From NCBI GenBank assembly GCA_900768995.1, contig CAAGEZ010000036.1, positions 1-64,000 on the forward strand: a stretch of DNA of 64,000 bases, written 5' to 3'. The notes under the pieces are model-generated. The model saw nothing but the letters and a program-made list of their open reading frames with translations. It searched no databases and had not been told where the DNA came from. How positions within the stretch are numbered: position 1 is the stretch's first letter; each line of letters starts with the position of its first letter. Both the position numbers and the translations under genes were made by a program. This stretch comes from Oscillospiraceae bacterium (lineage in GTDB: Bacteria; Bacillota; Clostridia; Oscillospirales; Ruminococcaceae). This document shows, piece after piece, positions 43,293 through 51,164 of the stretch.

Positions 43293-43892
43293 TCATACAT
43301 AAGCGGGGGCGTGGCCAAGTATGCCGTAAACAGCCATTGCCATTATCCCCGAAAAAATCATTACAGCGGGATATCCTCTGAATACTCTTGGCACATTTTC
43401 CGAATACAGCTCGGAATAAACGCCCGACAGCATATATGACGCCACGGCAAAGCCAAGACCCGAGGTGATGCCGAAAATCAGATATTCGCCGAATGCAGTA
43501 CAGCCAGAGGCGCTCAGGAATATTGTACCCATAACGGCACTGTTAAACGCCGAAATATGCACATATTTTTTTATTCGGGAGAATTTTCCCCTGACAAAAA
43601 CGAATGCGCAAAGGAGAGTCACGAAGTATATTGCGCCCACGATAAGTGCATACAGCGCAACGAGATAATGCTTGTCTCCCGATGAAAACAGCCTTGACAC
43701 CACCCACATTCCTATTGAAGAAGCGGCGGTGAAGTATGACACGCCTGCGCAGACTCCGGGAAGAGTTCGCTTGTTTTTGGCGGCGGCTATCATAGGAGTA
43801 ACGCCAAATGCTCTTGAAAAAACAAGATTTTCGGCAATGACCGACATTATGACGGAAGCCACAAGGCTCGAAAAGAAGCCGTTTTCGTTCAT
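43293..43892 (-). CDS. RnfA-like membrane protein lacking iron-sulfur cysteines
   Basis: 199 residues, about six helices, clearly homologous to RnfA/NqrE: AENLVFSRAFGVTP aligns with the canonical V-N-N-F-V-L-V-x-F-L-G-L-C-P, and FNSAVMGTIFL with T-N-C-A-V-L-G-V-A-L, and VPRVFRGYPAVMI near the end with the conserved P-x-x-F-R-G. In RnfA the two cysteines in these blocks ligate a 2Fe-2S cluster inside the membrane; here they are Thr32 and Ser118. It is the third of three Rnf-like genes. The fold call is strong; electron transfer is unlikely. Confidence 0.85.
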   Translation of the reverse strand: MNENGFFSSLVASVIMSVIAENLVFSRAFGVTPMIAAAKNKRTLPGVCAGVSYFTAASSIGMWVVSRLFSSGDKHYLVALYALIVGAIYFVTLLCAFVFVRGKFSRIKKYVHISAFNSAVMGTIFLSASGCTAFGEYLIFGITSGLGFAVASYMLSGVYSELYSENVPRVFRGYPAVMIFSGIMAMAVYGILGHAPAYV

Positions 43893-43893
43893 A

Positions 43894-44490
43894 TCACCTG
43901 TCCTCCTTTTTGAAAAGCCTTATAAACGCCCCCATAAGCCCGATGAGGATAAATCCGCCGCAGGGTGCGCTGAGAACGGGTATGGTGAAGCTTACTCCGT
44001 AAAGCTCGCCGTCAATGCCGCCGGTTGCGAAAAGTTCCCTTACAAAGCCAAGGAAGACAAGTGCCCAGCAGAAGCCTATTATGTGGGAAATGACATCGAG
44101 TATCATTCTTCCCTTGTCCATTCGGAAAAATCTCAGCTCCGATGCCTGGGTGATGAACTCGCCCGAAACTATCATCGGCAGGAGCACTCCCAGCGATGAA
44201 AGGTCATAATCCAGACGGTTCTCGAAAAAAATGCAGAACGGGATATACACAGCCGCCGCTATAAAGGTATATAATATTATACGAAGCGCATATGGCAGCT
44301 TTCTCGGCAGGAACGAGGATATCATCAGCGACATCATCGTTACCGAAGCAAATATGACCGAATATGTCACCGCCCCACGGAATGTATTTCCGATGATTAT
44401 TGCGGGGGCGAGGGACATTCCTGCGGCGAATATGGGATTGCGGAAAAATAGTCCGTCGGAAAATGACGGCTTTTTAGTGTTCGCTGTCAT
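43894..44490 (-). CDS. RnfE-like membrane protein lacking iron-sulfur cysteines
   Basis: 198 residues, about six helices, homologous to RnfE/NqrD: NPIFAAGMSLAPAIIIGNT corresponds to the N-x-x-L-V-Q-L-L-G-L-C-P block and LGVLLPMIVSGEFI to L-G-I-F-I-P-L-I-V-T-N-C. The two cluster cysteines are replaced by Ala28 and Glu111. The C-terminal half keeps FLGFVRELFATGGIDG, like the L-G-S-L-R-E-x-x-G-x-G signature. I used the ATG behind GGAGG; a GTG two codons upstream is too close to that site. It overlaps the RnfD-like gene by 17 bases and ends one base before the RnfA-like gene. Confidence 0.85.
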   Translation of the reverse strand: MTANTKKPSFSDGLFFRNPIFAAGMSLAPAIIIGNTFRGAVTYSVIFASVTMMSLMISSFLPRKLPYALRIILYTFIAAAVYIPFCIFFENRLDYDLSSLGVLLPMIVSGEFITQASELRFFRMDKGRMILDVISHIIGFCWALVFLGFVRELFATGGIDGELYGVSFTIPVLSAPCGGFILIGLMGAFIRLFKKEDR

Positions 44491-45526
44491 TTTCACCGCC
44501 TCCTGTCATAGCTATGGTCTCGTTTATGTCATCGGCATACTTTCCGAAAATGTTCTTTACTCTTTTTCTGCGGCGGGAAAGCTCAGCAAATTTGCCTGTG
44601 AGCCTGCTGAAAGGAGCAGCGAGTATCACCGCATAGACAACGGGATTTTCAAGCTTTGATATCCAGCTCACCGAAACGATGATGAGTGCCGTCACAGCCC
44701 CGAAAAACACCTTTTCGGGTGCGCTTTTGTTCATAATGTGCCTGTCGGAGGAGAGAAAAGTAAGCCCGAAAAGGAGCATTCCGCCGACAAGTGCGGTTTT
44801 CATTCTGAAATGTCCGCCGACAGCAAAATTCCAGCCAAGAACCAATATCAGCTCGGTGAAAAACACCGTTCCCGATATGGCTTTTCTCGATATGAGATAC
44901 AGTGCGCAGACTATGGTGAGAACGGTGAATGTGCAGCCCATAGGTCCTGTAAAGCTGCCGATGAGAAGCTCGATGTCCGTGTATGAAGCGGAGGTGGAGT
45001 GCATTACAGATGAGGTGAAAGATGGATAAAGGGTGTCCGTCACGGAATTTGCAAGGGAAAGATGGGTCATCGGCTTTGGGTATGTCAGCACGGCTGTGGG
45101 AAAGCACAGCTCAGCAAAAATATATCCTGCCGCCCCGCAGCTTACTATCTCTGCCCCGTGACCGCCGAAAGGGTGCTTGGCGATACATATTGCAAATGCA
45201 CAGGCGGCGGCAGCGACGGTATATGGCACAGAAGCCGGCATCATCATAGCAATGAGCAGCCCTGTTATAATAGGCGAAACATCGTGGATATGGAGGCTCT
45301 TTTTGCGGATTATCAGGCACAGAACGTCCAGCACCCAGCACACGCCCACGCAGAGCAGGCAGAGCACCGCCGCTCTCAGCCCGTAGTAATAAACGGACAT
45401 CGCCGCCGTAACTATAAGCACAATGAGCATATTTATCATAACACCGAAATCGTCGGGACGGCGGCTTGTTTTTCCGCTTCCGTCACGGACAAAGGTGGTA
45501 AGCATAACGGGTTCTTTGTTTTTCAT
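44474..45526 (-). CDS. RnfD-like membrane protein lacking the FMN-attachment motif
   Basis: 350 residues with about nine or ten helices, homologous to RnfD/NqrB: DVSPIITGLLIAMMMPASVP (~79-98), IAKHPFGGHGAEIVSCGAAG (~114-133), LLIGSFTGPMGCTFTV and WNFAVGGHFRMKTALVGGML match conserved RnfD stretches (for example G-G-x-G-x-N/H-x-F-N-P-A). RnfD normally carries FMN covalently on Thr in S/T-G-A-T in the loop before the L-L-x-G-x-x-x-G block; in the corresponding loop (~165-185, VMHSTSASYTD) no such motif exists. First gene of the leftward run. Its start codon is only 29 bases from that of the divergent MecA-like gene. Confidence 0.85.
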   Translation of the reverse strand: MKNKEPVMLTTFVRDGSGKTSRRPDDFGVMINMLIVLIVTAAMSVYYYGLRAAVLCLLCVGVCWVLDVLCLIIRKKSLHIHDVSPIITGLLIAMMMPASVPYTVAAAACAFAICIAKHPFGGHGAEIVSCGAAGYIFAELCFPTAVLTYPKPMTHLSLANSVTDTLYPSFTSSVMHSTSASYTDIELLIGSFTGPMGCTFTVLTIVCALYLISRKAISGTVFFTELILVLGWNFAVGGHFRMKTALVGGMLLFGLTFLSSDRHIMNKSAPEKVFFGAVTALIIVSVSWISKLENPVVYAVILAAPFSRLTGKFAELSRRRKRVKNIFGKYADDINETIAMTGGGENDSEH

Positions 45527-45535
45527 ATAATATAT

Positions 45536-45545
45536 CCTTTAAAGG
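45536..45545. promoter_or_regulatory. shared palindromic ribosome-site region of two divergent genes
   Basis: CCTTTAAAGG provides the AAAGG of the ribosome site for both the RnfD-like gene (leftward) and the MecA-like gene (rightward). The whole intergenic gap is 29 bases, so both promoters must lie inside the opposite gene. Confidence 0.6.
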
Positions 45546-45555
45546 TGGTGATTTT

Positions 45556-46083
45556 TTGAGGATAGACAGAACGGGCGAACACAGCGCAAGAGCCGTTATC
45601 TCCGCAGATGAGCTGAAAAAGCTTGGTCTTGATGCAGAGAGCATTGACGACGGAACTCCCGAAGCTGTGAGGTTCCTATCCGTAATGACGGGGAATGCAT
45701 TTCCCGAAAAAGGGAAATACACCGTTTCCGTTGAAATGATCCCGATAAAATGTGGGGGGTGCGTTTTTATTCTGACACGAAAGCCGCAGACCGAAGAACT
45801 GACAGCCGCCATTATTACGGCTTTCTCCGCCGAAAGGCTCATCGGCATCTGCAAGAGGATAAAGTCTCTCGGCATACGATGCCCCGAAAGCTCGGTTACG
45901 GGGAACAGCTGTCACATCAGACTCATAACCCGTATCCCGCCTGACAGTATGCTTTTTAAGGAGCTGTCCGAGGAGGGAATGCTCTTCCCCGCAAGCGACA
46001 GCGCTCTTGCAAAGCTTGCGGAGCACGACAGAACGGTAATACCCAAAAATGCTGTGGAGATACTTGCGGAATTATCGCATTGA
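45556..46083 (+). CDS. MecA-like adaptor protein
   Basis: 175-residue protein whose N-terminus (MRIDRTGEHSARAVISADEL, then GLDAESIDDGTPEAVRFL and GKYTVSVEMIPIKCGGCVFIL) resembles MecA, the adaptor that delivers substrates such as ComK to the ClpC-ClpP protease. It is shorter than Bacillus MecA (~220) and the C-terminal ClpC-binding half is poorly matched. The TTG start is supported by AAAGGTGGTG at good spacing. Its last 12 bases overlap the 3' end of rpe on the other strand. Family call is moderate. Confidence 0.65.
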   Translation: MRIDRTGEHSARAVISADELKKLGLDAESIDDGTPEAVRFLSVMTGNAFPEKGKYTVSVEMIPIKCGGCVFILTRKPQTEELTAAIITAFSAERLIGICKRIKSLGIRCPESSVTGNSCHIRLITRIPPDSMLFKELSEEGMLFPASDSALAKLAEHDRTVIPKNAVEILAELSH

Positions 46084-46716
46084 CCTGGCTGCGGCAGCCA
46101 TATCGGCAGCCTTGAAAAGATATGAACCTGCCACAAGTATATCCGCTCCCGCTTCTCTTACAAGAGCGACAGTCTCGGAGTTGATGCCGCCGTCCACCTG
46201 AATGTGAACGTTGGGACATTCCCTGTTTATATACTCTCTCAGCTCACGGATTTTTCCGAGAGTTTCGCTCATAAAGCCCTGACCGCCGAATCCCGGCTCA
46301 ACGGTCATAACAAGTACCATATCCGCACTTTTTACATATGGGAGAACTTCGCTAACGGGTGTTGCGGGCTTGATGGCAATGCCCGCCTTTTTGCCCCTTG
46401 ACTTTATCTCGCTGATAGCTGCGGCAGGGTCGGATTTGGATTCAAGGTGAAAGCTTATCATATCCGCACCGTTGTCGGCAAAAATGCCGATATATTTAAT
46501 GGGGTCTGTTATCATAAGATGTGCGTCGATGAACATATCGGTGTGCCTGCGGACGCTTGCGAGAACGGGTATGCCGAAGCTGATGTTGGGCACGAAAACT
46601 CCGTCCATAACGTCAAAATGAACGTGGTCGCAGCCGCTTGCCTTTATCCTGTCAAGGTCATCTCCGAGATGACATATGTCTGCGCTGAGAATTGATGCAG
46701 AAACTATTGTATCCAA
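46072..46716 (-). CDS. rpe: ribulose-phosphate 3-epimerase
   Basis: 214-residue TIM-barrel enzyme interconverting ribulose 5-phosphate and xylulose 5-phosphate. Signatures: SASILSADICHLGDDL (~6-21), HFDVMDGVFVPNISFG (~34-49) with the metal His and Asp, DAHLMI (~65-70) and LVMTVEPGFGGQGFM (~134-148), QVDGGIN (~172-178). Starts with TTG behind AAGGAG. It has its own promoter and converges with the MecA-like gene, overlapping it by 12 bases. Confidence 0.96.
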   Translation of the reverse strand: MDTIVSASILSADICHLGDDLDRIKASGCDHVHFDVMDGVFVPNISFGIPVLASVRRHTDMFIDAHLMITDPIKYIGIFADNGADMISFHLESKSDPAAAISEIKSRGKKAGIAIKPATPVSEVLPYVKSADMVLVMTVEPGFGGQGFMSETLGKIRELREYINRECPNVHIQVDGGINSETVALVREAGADILVAGSYLFKAADMAAAARSMR

Positions 46717-46790
46717 TGCTTTATACTCCTTAAATTTATTAGAATTGAGTGCTGTCTTGTGACAAAAAATGCTGACAGCTATACATATTA

Positions 46791-46819
46791 AGTATAAACC
46801 AATCTGACCGCCCCGTCAA
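46791..46819 (-). promoter_or_regulatory. sigma-A promoter of rpe
   Basis: On the minus strand TTGACG, 17 bases, TATACT, about 75 bases before the rpe start. Confidence 0.65.
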
Positions 46820-46838
46820 TATAATTCGGGACGGTTTT
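46809..46838 (+). terminator. hairpin with T tract inside the rpe promoter
   Basis: CCGCCCCG and CGGGACGG form a stem with one mismatch, followed by TTTTTTC on the plus strand. There is no plus-strand gene ending here, so it could stop read-through or end a small RNA. The rest of this ~340-base gap is AT-rich and holds the leader of the TrpR-like gene, with TTACTT, 16 bases, TAAAAT as a weak promoter fit. Confidence 0.45.
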
Positions 46839-47057
46839 TTCATTTTGGGATTTCGACTATTTTCGGGAATGCGCAGGGGTTTTCGCTTGTGCATATTTTC
46901 TTATGTAAGGAAAGATAGCGCAAAAATGTTACAATTGTATTAAAATATCACATTACCCCTTTACTTTTATATTTTAGAGTGCTAAAATAGAATTATATAC
47001 AGCTTGATATGCTGATAATATCACTGCCAAAAATCCACCGAAAGGAATGTATAAATT

Positions 47058-47405
47058 ATGGATGAAAACAGAGCTGACGAAAAAAGCCTGAGCTTTCTCT
47101 ATGACGCTATCCTCTGCCTCGAAACAAGGGAGGAATGCGCAAAATTTCTGGACGATCTCTGCACCTCTCTGGAGCTGAAATCCCTTTCACAGAGAATGCT
47201 TGTGGCGAAAATGCTTTCGGAAAAGAAAATTTACAACAACATCGTTGCCAGCACAGGTGCAAGCACCGCCACAATCAGCCGTGTTAACCGCACCCTTAAC
47301 AGCAAGTACAGCGGCGAGGGCTACCGTGTTGTTTTTGAACGCCTTAAGAACAAGACCACTGAGGACATTCTCGGTGTCAACACAGGCGCTGAAGGGAACG
47401 AGTAA
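47058..47405 (+). CDS. YerC/YecD family TrpR-like protein
   Basis: 115-residue helical protein of the Trp-repressor superfamily. The helix-turn-helix reads LSQRMLVAKMLSEKKIYNNIVASTG (split; ~42-66) and GASTATISRVNRTLN (~66-80). YerC-type proteins keep the TrpR fold but are not known to bind tryptophan. No trp genes are near. Three bases separate its stop from the next gene's GTG start, so the two are translationally linked. Confidence 0.9.
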   Translation: MDENRADEKSLSFLYDAILCLETREECAKFLDDLCTSLELKSLSQRMLVAKMLSEKKIYNNIVASTGASTATISRVNRTLNSKYSGEGYRVVFERLKNKTTEDILGVNTGAEGNE

Positions 47406-47407
47406 AA

Positions 47408-48169
47408 GTGGGCGGCTACAACGCATTTGCATATTTTTATGACAAGCTGACCGAAAACATCTCCTACAAAGACAGGGCGGCATATTTTGACAGGCTCATA
47501 AAGCTCCACGGCGGCAAAAAGGGCATTCTCCTTGACCTTGCCTGCGGAACGGGCAGTCTTTCGGAAGAAATGGCACGGCTGGGATATGACGTCATCGGCA
47601 CGGACGCATCGGAAGAGATGCTCTCCTGCGCTATGGACAAGAAATTCGACAGTGGTCTGCCCATACAGTACCTTTGTCAGGATATGACCGAGCTTGATAT
47701 GTTCGGCACCATAGATGTGACCCTCTGCGCCCTCGACAGCTTAAATCACCTTAAAAGTCTCGATGATATCAGAAAGACCTTTGACCGTGTGTCCCTTTTC
47801 TGCGAACCGGGAGGACTGTTCATTTTCGATATGAATATGCCCTATAAGCACAAAAATGTCCTTGCCGACAACACATATGTCTATGACCTTGACGATGTCT
47901 ACTGCATATGGCAGAACAGCTTTGACCCCAATTCCCCCGACTGCCGTGTGGACATTTCACTTGACATTTTTGAAAAGAATGAAAAGGGGCTTTACACAAG
48001 ATATGCCGATGAGCTGTCGGAGATCGCCTTTGACAGAGCTGTCATAGAAAAGGCTGTGGCTGATTCGGGAATGACGCTTGAGGCAGTTTATGATTATGAT
48101 TCTTTTGAAACTCCCCGTCCCGACAGCGAAAAGCTTGTTTTTGCTGCGAAAAAGCCCGTCTTATACTAA
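47408..48169 (+). CDS. class I SAM-dependent methyltransferase
   Basis: 253-residue Rossmann methyltransferase. Motif I LLDLACGTGSLSEEMARLG (~37-55), motif II DVIGTDASEEML (~57-68), post-motif LCALDSLNHL (~103-112) and GGLFIFDMNMPYKH (~136-149). Substrate unknown. Begins with GTG immediately after the TrpR-like gene. Its TAA stop and last Tyr codon lie in the first bases of the second copy of the hairpin repeat, the same arrangement as dpaB with copy 1. Confidence 0.9.
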   Translation: MGGYNAFAYFYDKLTENISYKDRAAYFDRLIKLHGGKKGILLDLACGTGSLSEEMARLGYDVIGTDASEEMLSCAMDKKFDSGLPIQYLCQDMTELDMFGTIDVTLCALDSLNHLKSLDDIRKTFDRVSLFCEPGGLFIFDMNMPYKHKNVLADNTYVYDLDDVYCIWQNSFDPNSPDCRVDISLDIFEKNEKGLYTRYADELSEIAFDRAVIEKAVADSGMTLEAVYDYDSFETPRPDSEKLVFAAKKPVLY

Positions 48170-48267
48170 TAACCAATAAAACTGTAGACAAAAAATCTTC
48201 GCATAATCCATATATGCAAGATTATGCGAAGATTTTTTGTACAGTTTTTAATTGGTTCTTAGTATTA
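48163..48267. repeat. MITE-like inverted repeat, copy 2
   Basis: About 105 bp, nearly identical to the element after dpaB. The inner arms GCATAATC and GATTATGC continue into a fully paired AATCTTCGC/GCGAAGATT stem here, so this copy has the better hairpin. It starts at the stop codon of the methyltransferase gene and ends 21 bases before hslO. No coding capacity; no flanking duplication that I can fix with certainty. Confidence 0.85.
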
Positions 48268-48288
48268 TAATAAATTTAAGGAGTAATT

Positions 48289-49170
48289 ATGGCAAAGATC
48301 GTTAGAACCATTTCCGAGGACGCTTCCGTTGTGGCTACCGCCATTGACGCAACGGACATCGTCTCCGAGCTGGAAAGGATACACAAAACATCTGCGGTGG
48401 TAACAGCGGCGCTGGGTCGTCTCACCATTGCCGCCTCCCTTATGGGAATAGGTCTCAAGGGCGAAAAGGACACCCTTACCCTGAGAATGAACGGCGACGG
48501 ACCTGCGGGTGCTCTTATCGCTGTGGCTGACAGCTTCGGCAATGTTAAATCATACGTCTGCAACCCCGTTGTTGAGATACCCCTAAACAAGTTCGGCAAG
48601 CTCGATGTTTCGGGTGCTGTGGGCAAAAACGGCACCCTTTCCGTTGTAAAAGATCTGGGACTTAAAGAGCCTTACTGCGGTCAGGTGCCTATAGTTTCGG
48701 GCGAAATTGCAGAGGATATCGCAAGCTATTTTGCCACCTCTGAGCAGATACCCACGGTATGCGGTCTGGGAGTTCTCGTAAATCCCGACCTCACCGTAAA
48801 GGCTGCGGGGGGATATCTCGTTCAGCTCCTCCCCTTTGCGGACGAAAGCGTTATCGACATTCTGGAAAAGAATGTGAACACCCTCCCCTCTGTCACACAG
48901 ATGCTCTCCTCAGGCGTTACTGCGGAGGAAATGGCTATGAAGGTGCTTGACGGATTGAAGCCCAATGTTATGGACGACCTTACGGCATCATACAAGTGTG
49001 ACTGCTCCAGAGAGCGAGTTGAAAGAGCACTCATCTCCATCGGCAAGGACGAGCTTGACGCTATGGCTGATGAAGAGGAGACCTCCGAAGTATGCTGCCA
49101 TTTCTGCGGACACAAGTACACCTTTACCTCCGATGAGATAAGAGAGCTTTCCCGTCAGGCAAGGGCATAA
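48289..49170 (+). CDS. hslO: Hsp33 redox-regulated chaperone
   Basis: 293-residue Hsp33, a holdase switched on by oxidation. The C-terminal zinc site is complete: KCDCSRER (~229-236) and CCHFCGHKY (~263-271), giving the CxC-x(~30)-CxxC redox switch. The N-terminal core has LGRLTIAASLMG, LRMNGDGPAGALIAVADSFGN (split) and the usual length. Start behind AAGGAGTAATT. The promoter must lie in or before the repeat element that precedes it. Confidence 0.96.
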   Translation: MAKIVRTISEDASVVATAIDATDIVSELERIHKTSAVVTAALGRLTIAASLMGIGLKGEKDTLTLRMNGDGPAGALIAVADSFGNVKSYVCNPVVEIPLNKFGKLDVSGAVGKNGTLSVVKDLGLKEPYCGQVPIVSGEIAEDIASYFATSEQIPTVCGLGVLVNPDLTVKAAGGYLVQLLPFADESVIDILEKNVNTLPSVTQMLSSGVTAEEMAMKVLDGLKPNVMDDLTASYKCDCSRERVERALISIGKDELDAMADEEETSEVCCHFCGHKYTFTSDEIRELSRQARA

Positions 49171-49224
49171 TCACGGATATATCGGAATATTTATATAGAG
49201 AAAAAACTGAAAGGAATGAGCCTT

Positions 49225-50286
49225 ATGGCAAAAACAAGAGTCGCTGTAATTTTCGGCGGAGTGTCAAATGAACACGATATCTCGCTTATCTCAGCTTCAA
49301 ATGTTATATCTCATCTCGACCCCGAAAAGTACGAGATAATCCCCATCGGCATCACAAGAAAAGGCAGATGGTTCTTCTACCCAGGAGACGTTTCCTGCAT
49401 CAAGGAGGACAGCTGGGAGAACGATCCCGACTGCGTTCCCGCAGCAATTCTCCCCGACCCTCTTTACAGAGGCATCGCAAAGATAACCGACAACCGCATC
49501 AACATTGTCAAGGTCGATGTGGTATTCCCCGTTCTTCACGGAAAATTCGGCGAGGACGGCACACTTCAGGGACTTCTCGATATGTCGGGAATCCCCTACG
49601 TAGGCTGCGGCTGCTTTGCCTCCGCCGCTTGTATGGATAAGGAATATGCTCACACCGTTCTTGAACACAACGGCGTTAATATGGCACGCTACAGAACTGT
49701 AAGACAGTCCGACCTCGGCGACCTTGACAGCGTATGCGAGAAAATCGCCGATGAGCTTGGCTATCCCCTTTTCGTAAAGCCCTCTTCAAGCGGTTCATCT
49801 GTCGGAGTTAACAAGGCGACCTGCTTTGAGGACCTGAAAAATGCCGTAAAGCTTGCATTCACTCACGATAAAAAAGTCATCGTCGAGGAATTTATCAAGG
49901 GCAGAGAGCTTGAATGCGCCGTTCTCGGAACCGATAATCCCTTTGCTTCCGATGTTGGCGAGATTCTTTCCTGCAATGATTTCTACGATTATGACGCTAA
50001 ATACATACTGGGCACATCGGGACTGAATATCCCTGCCGATATCCCTGCCGAGGCTTCAAAGGAAATTCGTGAGACCGCTGTCAAGGCATTCAAGGCTCTT
50101 GGCTGCTTCGGTCTTTCAAGAGTGGATTTCTTCCTTGCAGACAGCGGAAAGGTTTATCTCAACGAGCTCAACACTATGCCCGGATTTACTTCGATAAGTA
50201 TGTACCCCAAGCTTATGGAGCATCTCGGCATACCCTATGGTGAGCTTCTTGACAGACTTATCAAGCTTGCCTGCGAAAGGAACTGA
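49225..50286 (+). CDS. ddl: D-alanine--D-alanine ligase
   Basis: 353-residue ATP-grasp enzyme joining two D-alanines for peptidoglycan. N-terminal VAVIFGGVSNEHDISLIS (~5-22), substrate loop HGKFGEDGTLQGLLDMSGIP (~109-128), ATP-binding FVKPSSSGSSVGVNKA (~182-197) and the C-terminal YLNELNTMPGFTSISMYPK (~311-329). I used the second ATG because AAAGGA directly abuts the first. Followed by murI after 31 bases, so D-Ala-D-Ala and D-Glu supply are co-expressed. Confidence 0.96.
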   Translation: MAKTRVAVIFGGVSNEHDISLISASNVISHLDPEKYEIIPIGITRKGRWFFYPGDVSCIKEDSWENDPDCVPAAILPDPLYRGIAKITDNRINIVKVDVVFPVLHGKFGEDGTLQGLLDMSGIPYVGCGCFASAACMDKEYAHTVLEHNGVNMARYRTVRQSDLGDLDSVCEKIADELGYPLFVKPSSSGSSVGVNKATCFEDLKNAVKLAFTHDKKVIVEEFIKGRELECAVLGTDNPFASDVGEILSCNDFYDYDAKYILGTSGLNIPADIPAEASKEIRETAVKAFKALGCFGLSRVDFFLADSGKVYLNELNTMPGFTSISMYPKLMEHLGIPYGELLDRLIKLACERN

Positions 50287-50317
50287 CCGCTCGGAAAGAA
50301 AGGAGTCATAAGCATTT

Positions 50318-51151
50318 ATGGCAGACAACAGCGAAAAGGCTATAGGCGTTTTTGATTCGGGTCTCGGAGGGCTTACCTGCGTTTCGGAGCTGATGAAGCT
50401 TATGCCCTCGGAAAATATAATCTATTTCGGCGACACGGCAAGAGTTCCCTACGGAACAAGGAGCAAGGAGACTATCCTTGAATATGCCGTGCAGGACGTT
50501 AATTTCATAAAGAGCCACGATGTTAAAATGATAATCGCCGCCTGCGGAACGGTCTCATCAGTGGTAGGCAGACAAAAGGATTTTGCAGGCGATGTGCCGT
50601 TCACGGGCGTTGTTATCCCTGCGGTGCAGGCTGCCTGCGCTGCCACAAAAAACGGCAGGATAGGCGTTATCGGCACTGCCGCAACTATCCGCTCAGGGGC
50701 ATACGGCAAGGCTATCCGCAATATCCGCCCCGATGCCTCGGTAATCGGAAATGCCTGCACAATGTTCGTGCCTATGGTGGAAAACGGCATCACATCTCCC
50801 GATGACATTGTTGTTAAAACAATGACAGAGCGATATCTTAAGCCTATCAAGGACGAAAATGTTGACGTGCTTATCCTCGGCTGCACACATTATCCCATTT
50901 TATATGATGCAATTGCAGATTATATGGGCGAGGGCGTAAAGCTCATCTCCTCGGGAGCAGAGGCAGCAAGATACACGATGAATATGCTTGCAAGCAAAAA
51001 TATGCTGTCATCACGGACAGGAAACGGCACAGTCTCCTACTACACCAGCGACAGCAAGGAGCTTTTTGAGACAAATGCCCACGCATTCATCGGAAATAAG
51101 CTCAACGGCGAGGTCACTCAGATATCAATTGACGATATTATACAGAAATAA
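50318..51151 (+). CDS. murI: glutamate racemase
   Basis: 277-residue racemase that supplies D-glutamate for peptidoglycan. Acid/base cysteines are both present: AACGTVSS (~75-82; most homologues have A-C-N-T-A, so Asn is Gly here) and GCTHYPIL (~186-193). The N-terminal GVFDSGLGGLTCVSEL (~8-23) and FGDTARVPYGTRS (~39-51) are standard. The Asn-to-Gly change next to the first cysteine is worth noting but the enzyme otherwise looks intact. Next gene follows after 13 bases. Confidence 0.95.
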   Translation: MADNSEKAIGVFDSGLGGLTCVSELMKLMPSENIIYFGDTARVPYGTRSKETILEYAVQDVNFIKSHDVKMIIAACGTVSSVVGRQKDFAGDVPFTGVVIPAVQAACAATKNGRIGVIGTAATIRSGAYGKAIRNIRPDASVIGNACTMFVPMVENGITSPDDIVVKTMTERYLKPIKDENVDVLILGCTHYPILYDAIADYMGEGVKLISSGAEAARYTMNMLASKNMLSSRTGNGTVSYYTSDSKELFETNAHAFIGNKLNGEVTQISIDDIIQK

Positions 51152-51164
51152 AGGACTGAAAAAA

